Assembly: GCA_013151865.1 (NCBI GenBank)
Contig: JAADHN010000170.1
Location: forward strand, 1 to 32,636
DNA: 32,636 nucleotides
Source: Kiritimatiellota bacterium
GTDB taxonomy: Bacteria > Verrucomicrobiota > Lentisphaeria > Oligosphaerales > JAADHN01
Direction of reading: 5' to 3'
Part shown: in pieces, positions 1 to 9,600 of the stretch
Layout of the letters: each line of letters opens with the position of its first letter
Numbering within the stretch: the stretch's first letter is position 1
Program-made: the position numbers and the translations under genes
Notes under the pieces: generated by a model
Database searches by the model: none
Seen by the model: the letters and a program-made list of their open reading frames with translations, nothing else
Told to the model about the DNA's origin: nothing

Positions 1-1190
1 GGCGGCAGGGTGACGTCCGCGCCGGGAGGCGCCAGGATTTCTTTGGTAATTGCGAGATCGAACCTGCCGTCGGGCGCCGGAACGGCGAGCAATCGGGTGC
101 CGCCGCCGGTCTTGTCGTGGGATGCCAGGTAGAGCCCGCCTTTCGCGCCGGAGAGGTCGAGCCACCCCATCACACCGCGTCCGGGCCAGGTTGTCCGACA
201 GCCGTCCGAGTGCCAGGCATTCCGCACAGTGCGCCCACCCACATGCGGGTCTGTCAGGGTCAGCTCCTCGAGCTTGCCGGAGGGGCGCACCCCGTACAAC
301 GTCGGGAGCGCCGCCGCCGTGATCGGCCGTTTGCCGCGATTCCGAAGCACGCCGTCGAACTGCGCCGCTCCGTCCGGGGTCAACGCGATCCGGACCTCCA
401 TTCGGATCGCCGTATCTTTGCCTGCGAACACCAAGCGCGCCTCGCGCGGCGCCCGCACATCGAGACGTTCCAGGCGGAAGCGGTCGAATGAGAGGCGCTC
501 GAAACCGGCCCCGTCTGCAGAAAGGCGTTCCAGGCGGAATAGGGGCATCCGCCGGCCCGGGACCGCGAGCGTTGTATTTGTGGCGCGATCCAAGATGCCG
601 CACACCGCGCCGGTGTCACGGCAGAGCAGCAGGCGCAGGGGACCGCCTTCGAGTGTTACTTGTCGATCCGGGGCGGCGGCGCCGAGGGTCGGGCGTTCCT
701 CGAGTTCCACGGCAAAGTCGTCCACGAAAAACTCCGTGGGGGCGTTGTGCTGGCTGATCCAAATGCGGTACAGCCCCTTGCGCGGCGCCCGGAAGGTCAG
801 GTCCGCATGCGTCCAGTCCGTGCCGTCCAGCACCCACCGCCGCATGAAATAGGTGGGGCCGACACCCACCACCAGATCCCGTCCGCCCCGGGATCGAAAC
901 CAGAACGAGATGTGCAGAGCGTCTCCGGCTCGGAAGCGGCCCAGGTCTCGAGAAACGCCTTCGTAGTTGCCGCCCATGGTGTTGCGGTTGTCCGTGACCA
1001 CCCGGAGCGCGCGTTTCCCGCTCCGGGCGAACATCGTTTTCTCGACGGTTATGGGTGTGCCGTAGCTGTGCCACGGTCCAAGTCCGGATTGTTCCATGTC
1101 CCCGTCCTCGATGCGGATTTCGCGCGCGGACCCCGCGGCGAGCACCAGGAACAAACCGACCGGCACAAGGACAGTCGGATACCTTTTCAT
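1..1190 (-). CDS. Secreted carbohydrate-active protein, N-terminal part (runs off left edge)
   Basis: The reading frame starts with ATG at 1190, after an AGGAAG ribosome site, and stays open to the window edge, giving 396 residues without a stop. It begins with a clear signal peptide (MKRYPTVLVPVGLFLVLAAG), so the product is exported. Residues about 25-165 look like a carbohydrate-binding beta-sandwich: DGDMEQSGLGPWHSYGTP, GKRALRVVTDN, ADLTFRAPRKGLYRIWI and FFVDDFAVEL are typical of CBM4/9-type modules. From about residue 170 a second beta-rich domain starts (LEGGPLRLLLCRDTGAVCGI), resembling the N-terminal sandwich of large glycoside hydrolases such as DUF6259 proteins. The catalytic part would lie outside the window, so the activity cannot be named. 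It lies 147 bp downstream of the toroid-protein gene on the same strand and could be transcribed with it. Confidence 0.8.
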   Translation of the reverse strand, partial: MKRYPTVLVPVGLFLVLAAGSAREIRIEDGDMEQSGLGPWHSYGTPITVEKTMFARSGKRALRVVTDNRNTMGGNYEGVSRDLGRFRAGDALHISFWFRSRGGRDLVVGVGPTYFMRRWVLDGTDWTHADLTFRAPRKGLYRIWISQHNAPTEFFVDDFAVELEERPTLGAAAPDRQVTLEGGPLRLLLCRDTGAVCGILDRATNTTLAVPGRRMPLFRLERLSADGAGFERLSFDRFRLERLDVRAPREARLVFAGKDTAIRMEVRIALTPDGAAQFDGVLRNRGKRPITAAALPTLYGVRPSGKLEELTLTDPHVGGRTVRNAWHSDGCRTTWPGRGVMGWLDLSGAKGGLYLASHDKTGGGTRLLAVPAPDGRFDLAITKEILAPPGADVTLP

Positions 1191-1337
1191 GTTGTGCTTC
1201 CTTTTCTGTTTTGTGTCTCGTCGGGCAGCGTAAAGTCGTCCGTGTCGTATCTTCCCGGACGTCGGCGGGTGCGCTGCTCGGCGCCCGCGCACGGTCCTGC
1301 CGCTTCCGACGTTCCGTCGCAGTTCATCCTCTTTCTT

Positions 1338-2336
1338 TCAAGTACGGACGTTTGTGAATTCGGTTGCCCCGTTGAGCCACATGTGGCCGACGCCGATCCA
1401 GCGGCACGCAGGGGTCAGGGGGGTCGGAATCATCCCGGCCATAACCAGGGTCGCAATGTGAAAATAACAGGCATCCGCCTCGGAAGGCTTGCCGTCGCCC
1501 AAATGGTTGAAGCCGCCGTCCTTGTTCCAGCAGGAATCCAGAATCCACTCCCCGGCGCGACGCAGGGCCTTTTTGTACTGTTCCGAGTTGTCGCTCAACG
1601 TTCGGATGACCACGCCGGCATTGAAAGTGCCGTGCACCCCGCCGCCGGTCCAACCGCCGTCTTTCTCCTGCATCCGCATGAACCACTCCAAAATGAGGTC
1701 CGCCTCCGGCAGTGGGCGCCCCGTGTACTTATAGGTCCGCATGGCATGGAACGTCATGGGGTTCATCAAGGAGAAGGGGTAGGGCGTCGTTTGAATGAAC
1801 CAGCCGGTCAGCGAGTCCCGGCGGCTTGCATAAAGGGCGGTCAGGTGCGCGGCGACGTCGGCGGGGATCGGTTCGTCGAGCAGGTCGTAGCATCCTGCGA
1901 CCATGTCCGGTGCGTACGAGTAGCAATGTGCCGGGTCGTCGAATCTCAGTTCCAGCCCATGCTTGCGCAGGAACGGAAGCGGGTCGTATCGAGGCTTCCC
2001 GCCAAGAGCGCGCAGACCGCGAAGACTTTTCCAGGTCGAGTGCGCGGGATACCAACGCGGTGCACAACGGGCGTCCAGCGGCCGGTAGTATCCTTCAAGA
2101 GTCTGGCGCGCATTGATGAACTCGATGGTCTGAGTCCGGTTCGGGTGTTCGATGCCGAGGGTCAGCAGCAATTCCGCCACATACGCCGCGGCCGAAGTAT
2201 CGTTGTAGAGACAGTCGGAAATCCCCAGGTAGCCGCCGCGCGTCGAGGCCCGCCAAGTTCCGTCTTTGCCCTGCAGAGCGAGCAGGTAGTCGATCATTCT
2301 TCGAATGTCCTCGGGGGACAGGCGCGGTTCCGTCAT
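1338..2336 (-). CDS. Prenyltransferase/squalene-oxidase repeat protein (alpha/alpha toroid)
   Basis: This 332-residue protein starts at ATG 2336, with an AAGGAGA ribosome site 8 bases upstream. The frame extends another 105 codons upstream, but that part is low-complexity and unlike protein. It has no signal peptide and is probably cytosolic. Three copies of a Gly/Trp-rich motif stand out: LQGKDGTWR at 21-29, MQEKDGGWTGGG at 212-223 and CWNKDGGFNH at 259-268. They match the QW-like repeats of the prenyltransferase/squalene-hopene cyclase toroid family. The DxDD motif of class II cyclases is not evident and the protein is about half the length of squalene-hopene cyclase, so I do not call it a cyclase. 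Family members of this size are common beside secreted glycan enzymes in PVC genomes and mostly have no assigned activity. It may be transcribed with the gene ending at 1. Confidence 0.75.
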   Translation of the reverse strand: MTEPRLSPEDIRRMIDYLLALQGKDGTWRASTRGGYLGISDCLYNDTSAAAYVAELLLTLGIEHPNRTQTIEFINARQTLEGYYRPLDARCAPRWYPAHSTWKSLRGLRALGGKPRYDPLPFLRKHGLELRFDDPAHCYSYAPDMVAGCYDLLDEPIPADVAAHLTALYASRRDSLTGWFIQTTPYPFSLMNPMTFHAMRTYKYTGRPLPEADLILEWFMRMQEKDGGWTGGGVHGTFNAGVVIRTLSDNSEQYKKALRRAGEWILDSCWNKDGGFNHLGDGKPSEADACYFHIATLVMAGMIPTPLTPACRWIGVGHMWLNGATEFTNVRT

Positions 2337-2827
2337 TGCCGGGATCTCCTTCGTACGACTGGACCTGTACGGCTGCTCGGCCTTCCAGACCCCACTTGAT
2401 AGGACAACAGATGGATGCCGCGCAGGTCCGGCAAAACAGGAGGATGGTTGCGGCCCACAACAGCATCGGTCCCCGTCTGCCTGCAACGCGCAGTCAAGCG
2501 CTCCCGGTGGGGGAAAGTTTTCCGAAGAACAGGATGTTGCCGGTCGTTTTCCTCCCTGCCGCCACTTCAGGCGGCCCGTCTCACCTTCGGATCGGCTCTC
2601 TCCCAGACCCCGATCCAAAAACTTCATTGGCTGTTCGGATAACGCCGGCAACCGGCATCAACCAGGTTTCCGTACACTTCTTCAGCTTGTCTGTCCTCTC
2701 GTTTCCGAGTCTCGTGTGCGTCGTGGTGGGATCCCCCCGTCTTCTCGCCCGTGCGAGCACAGGTTCCACGCATACACCAGGTATTCTCCTCCTGCTTGCG
2801 CGTGTTCTCTGTCCCGATCAGGGTGGA
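2337..2827. other. Intergenic gap, 491 bp, nothing recognised
   Basis: This lies between two minus-strand genes. Open frames crossing it give Arg/Pro/Ser-rich translations without family signatures. The only element I can defend is the ribosome site of the left gene at its very edge. No convincing -35/-10 pair, hairpin with T-run or RNA gene was found by eye, although the promoter of the toroid gene may well lie here. Confidence 0.5.
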
Positions 2828-5731
2828 TCAGCGGGCCGTTGCATTCAGGGCCGCAACCAGTTCCGCGATACTGTCGGCGAGGCGGCGGCGAAGGGCGTGA
2901 TAGGCATCGTTGTCCAAATCTTTGCGAAACTCGGTTTGGACCGGGGAATCCTCGGCGAGCACGACTTCGAGTGTGGACCGGGCTTTGCGCGCCAAACCCG
3001 CGGTCCGCGGATCCTGCGCGGCTTGCTCGGCGAAGTATTTGAGAGTGGCGATATACCGCATGTCGTCGACGCCTTCGCGGATGCCTTCCCAATCGGTTGT
3101 GGGGATGGGATCTCCGTTTGGGCCGGGGTAAGCGGCGCACCAGTCCCGCGCCGCGCCGTCGAAATCGTTGAACGGATCGCCCGTCGGATACTGGTAATGC
3201 CAATAATACATGGCTTCGGCGGGACGAATGTAGAAACCGAACCCGCTGGACGAGCGCGTCTTGCGCGGATCGTTGAGGTAAGCCGAACCGTATCGCATGT
3301 AACGCTTGCCGCGTGCCAGGAGTTTCTTTTCCTGCTCCGGGGTGTACACGATGTTGCCGCACCAGATGTCGAACGTGTCGCCCCATTTCTCGCCCGCCTT
3401 GTAATTGTTGACCGTGATGTAGCTGACGGCCCCCGGGACGCGGCGAATCAAGGCGCACTCGTCATGCGCCTTCCGGCCGCGGTCTTCGCTGTTGCCGATT
3501 TCGTCCACCGGATAGAACAGCAATTGCGGCGTGTCCGGACGCGTCGAAATCGCCTGCAACCGGCGGACGCCCTCCACGTACAGGGCATCGTATTCCTCTT
3601 GCTTACGTCCCGGGTAAAGGCGGCGGATGTGCGACATGAGCCGGCCCATCTCGAATGGGATGGGCCCGCGGACGCCGAGCCGGTGCAGATCCCGAAGCAA
3701 GGCCAGAAGGTCCGCGGCGTCAAGCAGGAGTTTTCCGTTGCGGTCCCGAAGCTTGGGGAAAGTGCGCCCTATGGCGACGGCGGTGACGCCGTGCGCCAGC
3801 ATATCCCGGACCTGTTTGCGCCGGACATCCGGAGGCGCATCGTCGCGCCAGTACATTCCAATCGGTCGCTTGTTCGGCCGCAGCCGGAACGGCAAGACCT
3901 CGACGGAGAACGGCAGGTTTTTTTTGCCGGCGTTCGAAGTGCGGAGCGTCAACGTGCCGCGGTAAACGCCCGGCGCCGTGCCGGCAGGCACGTGCACAAT
4001 CAGCCAAAACTCCTTGGTCTCGTTTGCGGGTACGTTTACGCTGGAACGATGTTCGAGCAATTCCGGCATGACGCACCATTCCGTGCTCCAACTGCTGCCC
4101 AGGCGTTGCGGCCAGCACCGGACGACGCGGACGTCGACAGTCGTCGCCGGCAGGCGTGCAGCCTTCGGACCGACGAGATCGGATACCTGGCAAGCGGTCC
4201 CGCGGAGTTCGCGCAATGCCCGCAGGGCCACGGCGACCGGCTCGTATTCGTCGGGGCAGGCGAAACACGCGAGCGCTCGGCTCAGGTCTTTGGGCCGCGG
4301 AACGCTGTTCGGGTAGATGTTGGTCATCCAATTGGGCACGAACACGACGAAACCGCGGGCCCTGTCCGCCGCCGCGACGGGCGGCATGGCGGCTGTCTCG
4401 GTGTGGGGGCGTTCGATAAACACCTCGCGGAAACGCTCGTCGCGTTCGCGCTCGATGGCGGCTTCGATCTGGGCAAGTTTCTTGTTTGCGAAAGCCTGCT
4501 GGCCTGCGTCGTTGAAAGGCAGGATCACGAGGCCGTCGACCAGGAAACCGCAACGCGCCGGGTCCGGATCCCTGGCGTCGAACGTGATGTCGAGGCGTCC
4601 GCCGCGAACGTCCACGTCGAACGTCTGCGCGGTCCGTAAAGTTGTCGGCATGACGCAACGCTCGACGACCCTGCGCCCGCCGACCTCGATCCACCAGGGC
4701 TGGAGGCCCGGACGGCCGTACTGCATGTCTCCGTGCCAGGTGCGGACCCGATAGCGCCCGTCGGGCAAATCGACGCGGAACGTCTGACGCACCTGTGTAT
4801 GGTAGTAGCGCGCCGTCATCACGAAATCACGGTACAGGCTGTCGCAGAACGTGGCTTTGCCTTTTGCACGGTCGCGTTCATGCAGGCCGGGAACTGTCTT
4901 GCTGGCCGGGCCGAAGTTGCTTGCCGTGACGGGGTTGCCGTTGCGATATGGGACCCAGCCGTATCCTTGTTCCGCAGTGTACCGCGTCGCATTCGACACA
5001 GGCGTGAAGTTCGCAAACGCCGGGGCTTCGGCCGGACCGAAATCGTAGGCATACCATTCGAGGGTGCCTTCAAAGATGGATTTGCCTTGCCGACTCCGTC
5101 GGGGGCGGGGTTTGGCCATGAGGTTTTCCGGTGCGGGCTCCCCCCAGATTTCCACTTCCGAAAACGTGATGTATTGCTTACCCCGGGCCAGGGTGAAACG
5201 GAGTCGCAGTCGATCCGTCACGAGGTCGAGATCGTCGAACGTGTTCCAGTCTTTGTGGGCCCGCAGTTCCGCGACTTTGAGAAGGTCGGGAAACTCGAGG
5301 GGATTGTCGTCGCGAAAAAGCTCGATGTCCTCCGTGCCGTGTGGGCCGCTTTCCAACAGGCGGACCCGCACCCGACGTATACGGTAGGGCTTCTTGAGAT
5401 CGAACACGACGGAGCCTCGAGCGCGGTTGCGCCAGTAGGAATACGGCGGCGGCTTGCGTTTCCAGGAAAAGGTCGTGTCGCCATTGGTAAGGCGGCCCGT
5501 GCCGAAGGGGATGGGGCCGGTCAGTCTCGGTTCGCTGGCGAACGCCGGACGCGGCATGTATGTGCCGCCGGTGCGCAGGATGGGGGCATTCGCGTAGGTG
5601 CGGTCCCGGTTCGCGGAGTTCGTGAGCCCGTTCTCCGTCAGCAAGCGCAGTTCCACACTCCAAACGGAGGCCGCCGCACACACGCCGCACATCGTCGCAA
5701 AGGCGCGGGAGACTGTTCGTTTTCGGTTCAT
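2828..5731 (-). CDS. DUF4091 (GH123-like) secreted glycoside hydrolase with discoidin- and malectin-like modules
   Basis: A 967-residue exported protein. I start it at ATG 5731 because GAGG lies six bases upstream; a GTG four codons earlier would place the ribosome site inside the gene. Residues 1-26 are a signal peptide. Residues about 30-200 read as an F5/8-type-C (discoidin) module (SVVFDLKKPYRIRRVRVRLL, ITFSEVEIWGE). Residues about 222-405 look like a malectin/galactose-binding module (YAYDFGPAEAPAFANFTPV, YRVRTWHGDM, FLVDGLVILPF). A beta-sandwich follows (about 455-615: TKEFWLIVHVPAGTAPGVYRG), then a TIM-barrel part. The barrel has FYPVDE with an Asp-Glu pair at 743-744, equivalent to the substrate-assisted catalytic pair of GH20/GH123, and the DUF4091 signature DWEGIREGVDDMRY at 880-893. 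An N-acetyl-hexosaminidase-like activity is the natural guess by family, but substrate is unproven. Confidence 0.88.
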   Translation of the reverse strand: MNRKRTVSRAFATMCGVCAAASVWSVELRLLTENGLTNSANRDRTYANAPILRTGGTYMPRPAFASEPRLTGPIPFGTGRLTNGDTTFSWKRKPPPYSYWRNRARGSVVFDLKKPYRIRRVRVRLLESGPHGTEDIELFRDDNPLEFPDLLKVAELRAHKDWNTFDDLDLVTDRLRLRFTLARGKQYITFSEVEIWGEPAPENLMAKPRPRRSRQGKSIFEGTLEWYAYDFGPAEAPAFANFTPVSNATRYTAEQGYGWVPYRNGNPVTASNFGPASKTVPGLHERDRAKGKATFCDSLYRDFVMTARYYHTQVRQTFRVDLPDGRYRVRTWHGDMQYGRPGLQPWWIEVGGRRVVERCVMPTTLRTAQTFDVDVRGGRLDITFDARDPDPARCGFLVDGLVILPFNDAGQQAFANKKLAQIEAAIERERDERFREVFIERPHTETAAMPPVAAADRARGFVVFVPNWMTNIYPNSVPRPKDLSRALACFACPDEYEPVAVALRALRELRGTACQVSDLVGPKAARLPATTVDVRVVRCWPQRLGSSWSTEWCVMPELLEHRSSVNVPANETKEFWLIVHVPAGTAPGVYRGTLTLRTSNAGKKNLPFSVEVLPFRLRPNKRPIGMYWRDDAPPDVRRKQVRDMLAHGVTAVAIGRTFPKLRDRNGKLLLDAADLLALLRDLHRLGVRGPIPFEMGRLMSHIRRLYPGRKQEEYDALYVEGVRRLQAISTRPDTPQLLFYPVDEIGNSEDRGRKAHDECALIRRVPGAVSYITVNNYKAGEKWGDTFDIWCGNIVYTPEQEKKLLARGKRYMRYGSAYLNDPRKTRSSSGFGFYIRPAEAMYYWHYQYPTGDPFNDFDGAARDWCAAYPGPNGDPIPTTDWEGIREGVDDMRYIATLKYFAEQAAQDPRTAGLARKARSTLEVVLAEDSPVQTEFRKDLDNDAYHALRRRLADSIAELVAALNATAR

Positions 5732-6032
5732 GGCGTCCCTCACGGGAATTCAATCGCATTTCGGTCGGATTGCCGATCTCTCGCGACAGCCCGGAGCCCG
5801 GCCGACCCCAGTCCCGGCAGGACGGTCCGGACAATTCCGACTGTACTGGGTTTTCGGCTCCCCGGCAAACGGGCGTATTTCTCCCCTCCTGTGGAACCGG
5901 CGTCCCGCCGTTTTCGTTGAGTCCGCGGCGCCGCAGGCTGCACCGATCCCCGCGCAGGTTCGCCGTGAAAAAAAAACGAAAGTTGCGCCGTGCAGCCCCC
6001 GTCGGCAAGCGGTTTTATCTCTCGTTGTCTTT
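5732..6032. other. Intergenic gap, 301 bp, nothing recognised
   Basis: This is the upstream region of the DUF4091 gene and downstream of the thioesterase gene, both on the minus strand. On the minus strand it contains TTGCCG and TACAGT separated by 17 bases, which is too weak to call a promoter. There is a run of nine A (plus strand) near 5968-5976. No RNA gene or short coding frame is convincing. Confidence 0.45.
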
Positions 6033-6449
6033 TCACGCGGCGGCAGACTGTTGCCGGCGCACAGTGGGAAGGGGGCACTTCAGGCCCGTTTCGTCGACCC
6101 GCACAAATGTGACTCGGGTCGAGAACACCCACTTTTCCTCGACCGCTCCCGGTTCGTCGGCATAGACTTCGACGCTGTACCGCGCCGACGTCGTCCCCTG
6201 TCCCTGCATGACGATGTGGAAGCGCAGGATCGAGCCGGGGAGCACGCGCCGCTTGAAGGCGATGTCGTTCATGGCGACTGTAACGAGGGTGCAGCCCGGA
6301 AACTCGCGGGAAGCAGTGATCCAGGCGAACTCGTCCACCCACTTCAGCATGGCTCCGCCGAACAGGTAGCCGTGGTGGTTCAGGTGCTCGGGGCGTACCA
6401 GGGTAAAAGTATCCACAGTGCCGGACTCCTCTCGGGTCGAAACGTCCAT
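6033..6449 (-). CDS. Acyl-CoA thioesterase, hot-dog fold (YciA/BACH type)
   Basis: This 138-residue cytosolic protein has the length and N-terminal pattern of single-domain hot-dog thioesterases that hydrolyse acyl-CoA to free acid and CoA. The segment HLNHHGYLFGGAMLKWVDEF (22-41) carries the family core: Asn and Gly before FGG, then a central helix with the catalytic Asp (WVDE). The later strand VAMNDIAFKRRVLPGS (59-74) matches the second conserved block (usually D.I.F..pv..Gd). The start at 6449 is preceded only by a weak purine-rich GAGTGG; no better start exists. It stands alone, 232 bp from the heparinase gene and 301 bp from the DUF4091 gene, both on the same strand. A direct role in glycan breakdown is not obvious; housekeeping lipid or CoA turnover is as likely. 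Confidence 0.9.
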   Translation of the reverse strand: MDVSTREESGTVDTFTLVRPEHLNHHGYLFGGAMLKWVDEFAWITASREFPGCTLVTVAMNDIAFKRRVLPGSILRFHIVMQGQGTTSARYSVEVYADEPGAVEEKWVFSTRVTFVRVDETGLKCPLPTVRRQQSAAA

Positions 6450-6681
6450 TTCGCCACTCAGTCACAGTGCGGACAAGTCCTGATGTGGTTCCGCGCGGTT
6501 TGGCGTGCCATGTTCCCGGCGGACCGGTTTACGGGAAAGCGAAAAGACACCAACGACGGCTGCGGTGCAGGACTCCGCCGCACCCCGTGACTTTCAAGCG
6601 AGAGGCGTTTCGCTTGGACGCCAGAGCCGCTTCCCGCCGATAGACTCACGCCGTGAACGTCGGTCCGCTGGGTTGGGTCGC

Positions 6682-9600
6682 TCACTGCAGGACCAGTTCG
6701 CACAAACCGAGATAATATCCCCCGGATTCGGGAGCTTTTCCGCTGACGGCAAAGCGGATGCGGTGTCGGCCCGGGCTCAGGCGGATCGCCCCGAGGTCGA
6801 CGCGACCGGCGGCCTTTCGTGTGCCAGGCGCGTACAGATTCACCGGCGCACCCACCGACTGGCCGTCAATGCTCACTTTGGCGATGCCGTATGTCTCGTG
6901 CATGGTGAAAACGAGCCGGACGTTCCATGTGCCGGACCGCGGCACGTCGAACCCGAATTCGACCCAATCTCCCGGCTTCCGGGCACGGTAGAACCGGGTG
7001 TCGAGCGAGCCGATCCATTTGACCAAGCGTCCGCTGCTTGCCGTCACGTCGAACTCGCGGAAGGACAAGACGATGCCCCGCGTGGTAAAGCGAACCGGGA
7101 TTTCGGTGGTGTGAAACGCCCGGTCGCCGACGGTCACCCGCAGGTTGTAGTCCGCCGGTTTCAAACGGGTCGGCAGCCGACAGACGAGGCGCCACATGTC
7201 CGGACCGACTTCCGGGGCCCGAGCCGCGGCGACCGAGATTGAAAGCGTTCGCCCGCCGCCTTCGAGGCGGGCACGGATTCTCTCGACGTCCAGCACACGG
7301 TCTTCGCGCACGAGCAGATCCAGACGGTGCGGACTCCGCAAGTATCCCGGTTCGGAGCCCGGAAGCGATTTCCCGTCCGGCCCCAGCACGGCGATCGCCC
7401 GGGGGGGCGCCCGGTCGCGCTCGATGGGCGCCGGCGTTACCACAATCTGTGCCGAACGAGTGCGGACGGCGTCGAAGGAGACGCCCAACGAAGCACCGGC
7501 CCGTACCGCCGGTTCGATTTTCGTCCAAGGCCCTTTGCCGGCGCGACGATAGAGTGCGCCGGCGGTGCGGGCCGCCACGCGGAGCCCGCGGGCACTGCCG
7601 CGGAGTTCGCACACGCCGTTGTCGCGGAATTCGGCCAAGGCCCAGGGGACGACTCGAAAGCGTTGCCCGGCGCGAGCGCGAACGATGGGGTCTTCGGCGA
7701 GCCGGACACGGGCGCCCCGGCCCCCGGTCGGCATCTCCACGGAGGCGATCCGATACGCGCCGTCGTCGACCTCCCCGATCACCAAGTAATCCCCGGCCAG
7801 GCGTTCCCCAAGCGGCAGCGGTACGTCCACGTCGAAAGTGGCCGGCGACGTCCGGACGGCTTCGATCGTGCCGGTGACGGGCGGCGTGCATTGCAGTTCG
7901 GCGCTGCCGGACCGTACGGATGTGCCGCCCTGCAGCCAAAGCCGAGTGAGGCGGCCGGCGGCGTTCCATTCGACGACGGCGGACCGCGCCCGAACCATGA
8001 GTGGTTCGGGAGCGCCCAGCACGCGGACGCCGGCCCGTGCGGCGGCGTCCGAGGCAAACACGACGACCGCGCTTTCGTTGACGCCGGCGGAAAACCGGAC
8101 CTCAAGCGCGGCGACATCGCCCTTCTCGGAACGTGTCTTCAGGCGGCGCACGATGGGGGGCGGCGTGTTCCCGCGGAACGCTTGGGCGACACTCAGAAAG
8201 CGACTTGCCGGACCGGGATGCCGGAGCAGGACGACATGCAGGTCGCGTTCGGCAAACGGCGTGTGCCGGTTTCTCAATCCGGGGGCCGTGGCACAGACGA
8301 GCCGCGACTCGGGTTCCGGAAGCAGTACCAGGTGGAGACCGGGCAGGTCCTTTCGCCGGTCGGTCCAGGTACATGCAAACGGCGCGTCGCCTGTCCGTGC
8401 GCTGCGAAGTTCGCGCATCCAGCGGTAGCCGGTTTCGGGTTTCCCCAGCTTCTTGGCGGCAATGGACTCGAAGCCCAGCGAAGGCGGCGTGAAACGGTCG
8501 CCGCCGGCGTGGAAGGCATACTGATGGTCCGTGCCGCCGCGGACCTCGAAACAGTCCAGGAGCAAACGGCGGCCGGGACCGTGATCGAGGAGGATGACTC
8601 GACGGCGGTAGACGTCCGTGACGCCCTCGTAAACCCTTGGCGCCGCGGCGTCCACCGCGAGGATGGGCCCCTCTCCGCACAAGGCGCCGAGTGTGCCGGC
8701 GGCGGGCCCGGGCGACTTGCCGTCGACAATGACATGGTTGTGGGCCGCAGCCGAGTGCATCCACGGGAGGTTGGGGTGACCCCAGCCCAGGTAGCCGAGG
8801 TCGGTGACCAGCTCGCGTCCGAAATCGTACCAGATAATGTTGAGCCGGTCGTCGTGGCCGTGACCGCCGCCTTGGGGACCGTAATCCAGAAACAGGGCCG
8901 CATCCCCTTCCGCGGACTCGGTCCGGAGAATCGCCCAGCCGATGCCGGGCTCGACCCGACTGCCGTCGGAGGGGGAGCGCGGAACGACGGAGCCGCGACC
9001 GAGTACGGGGTCGCGTCGGAACAGGGCATACACGTCCCCGGTACGCCCGAAGTCGTCTCCCCAGGCCCAGGCAAGCAAGGCCCGATTCTCCGGGGTCGGA
9101 CGCCAGAACGCGGCGGTTTCAGCCAGGCGTCGGGGATAGCGCGCCTGCCGGACGGAATCGTTGGTCGGCGGCAGGGACCCGTCAGGCATGACGCACCGGG
9201 CCAGAGCCACGGGGACCTTGCGGATCAGCGGGTCGTCGGTGAGCCGGCCGAGGCGCGGAGCAATGTCGTCCGGCACGCGCCAGCCCCGCAGGGCTTCGGG
9301 AATGGCGGGTAATTGCAGGATGCTCATCAATTCGTAAGAAGGCGAAGCCTCGTACCAATGGCCGTCGCGTCGGAAGTACTTGTCCAGAAACGAAAGAAAA
9401 CCGTCCGGCGGTTCCACGGCCCAGCGAACCACCTCCGGATTGCCCAAGAGTCGCCCCACCAAAATGGCGGAGGCCATGGCCGTGATGCCGTCGTTGATGC
9501 AGGTGCCGCGGGGGCTGACCGCGACCATCAGGCGGGCGAATTCGCGAAAACAGCCTTCCTCGATTCGGGAGCGATCTCCGTCGGTGTAAAGCCCACTGTT

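Noticed and set aside
2581-2769. 62-codon minus-strand frame upstream of the toroid gene
   Set aside because: No family features and a charged, low-complexity composition; treated as intergenic.
6450-6681. TTGAAA box on the minus strand upstream of the thioesterase gene
   Set aside because: At the proper 17-base distance the -10 position reads AGTCCT, which does not fit.
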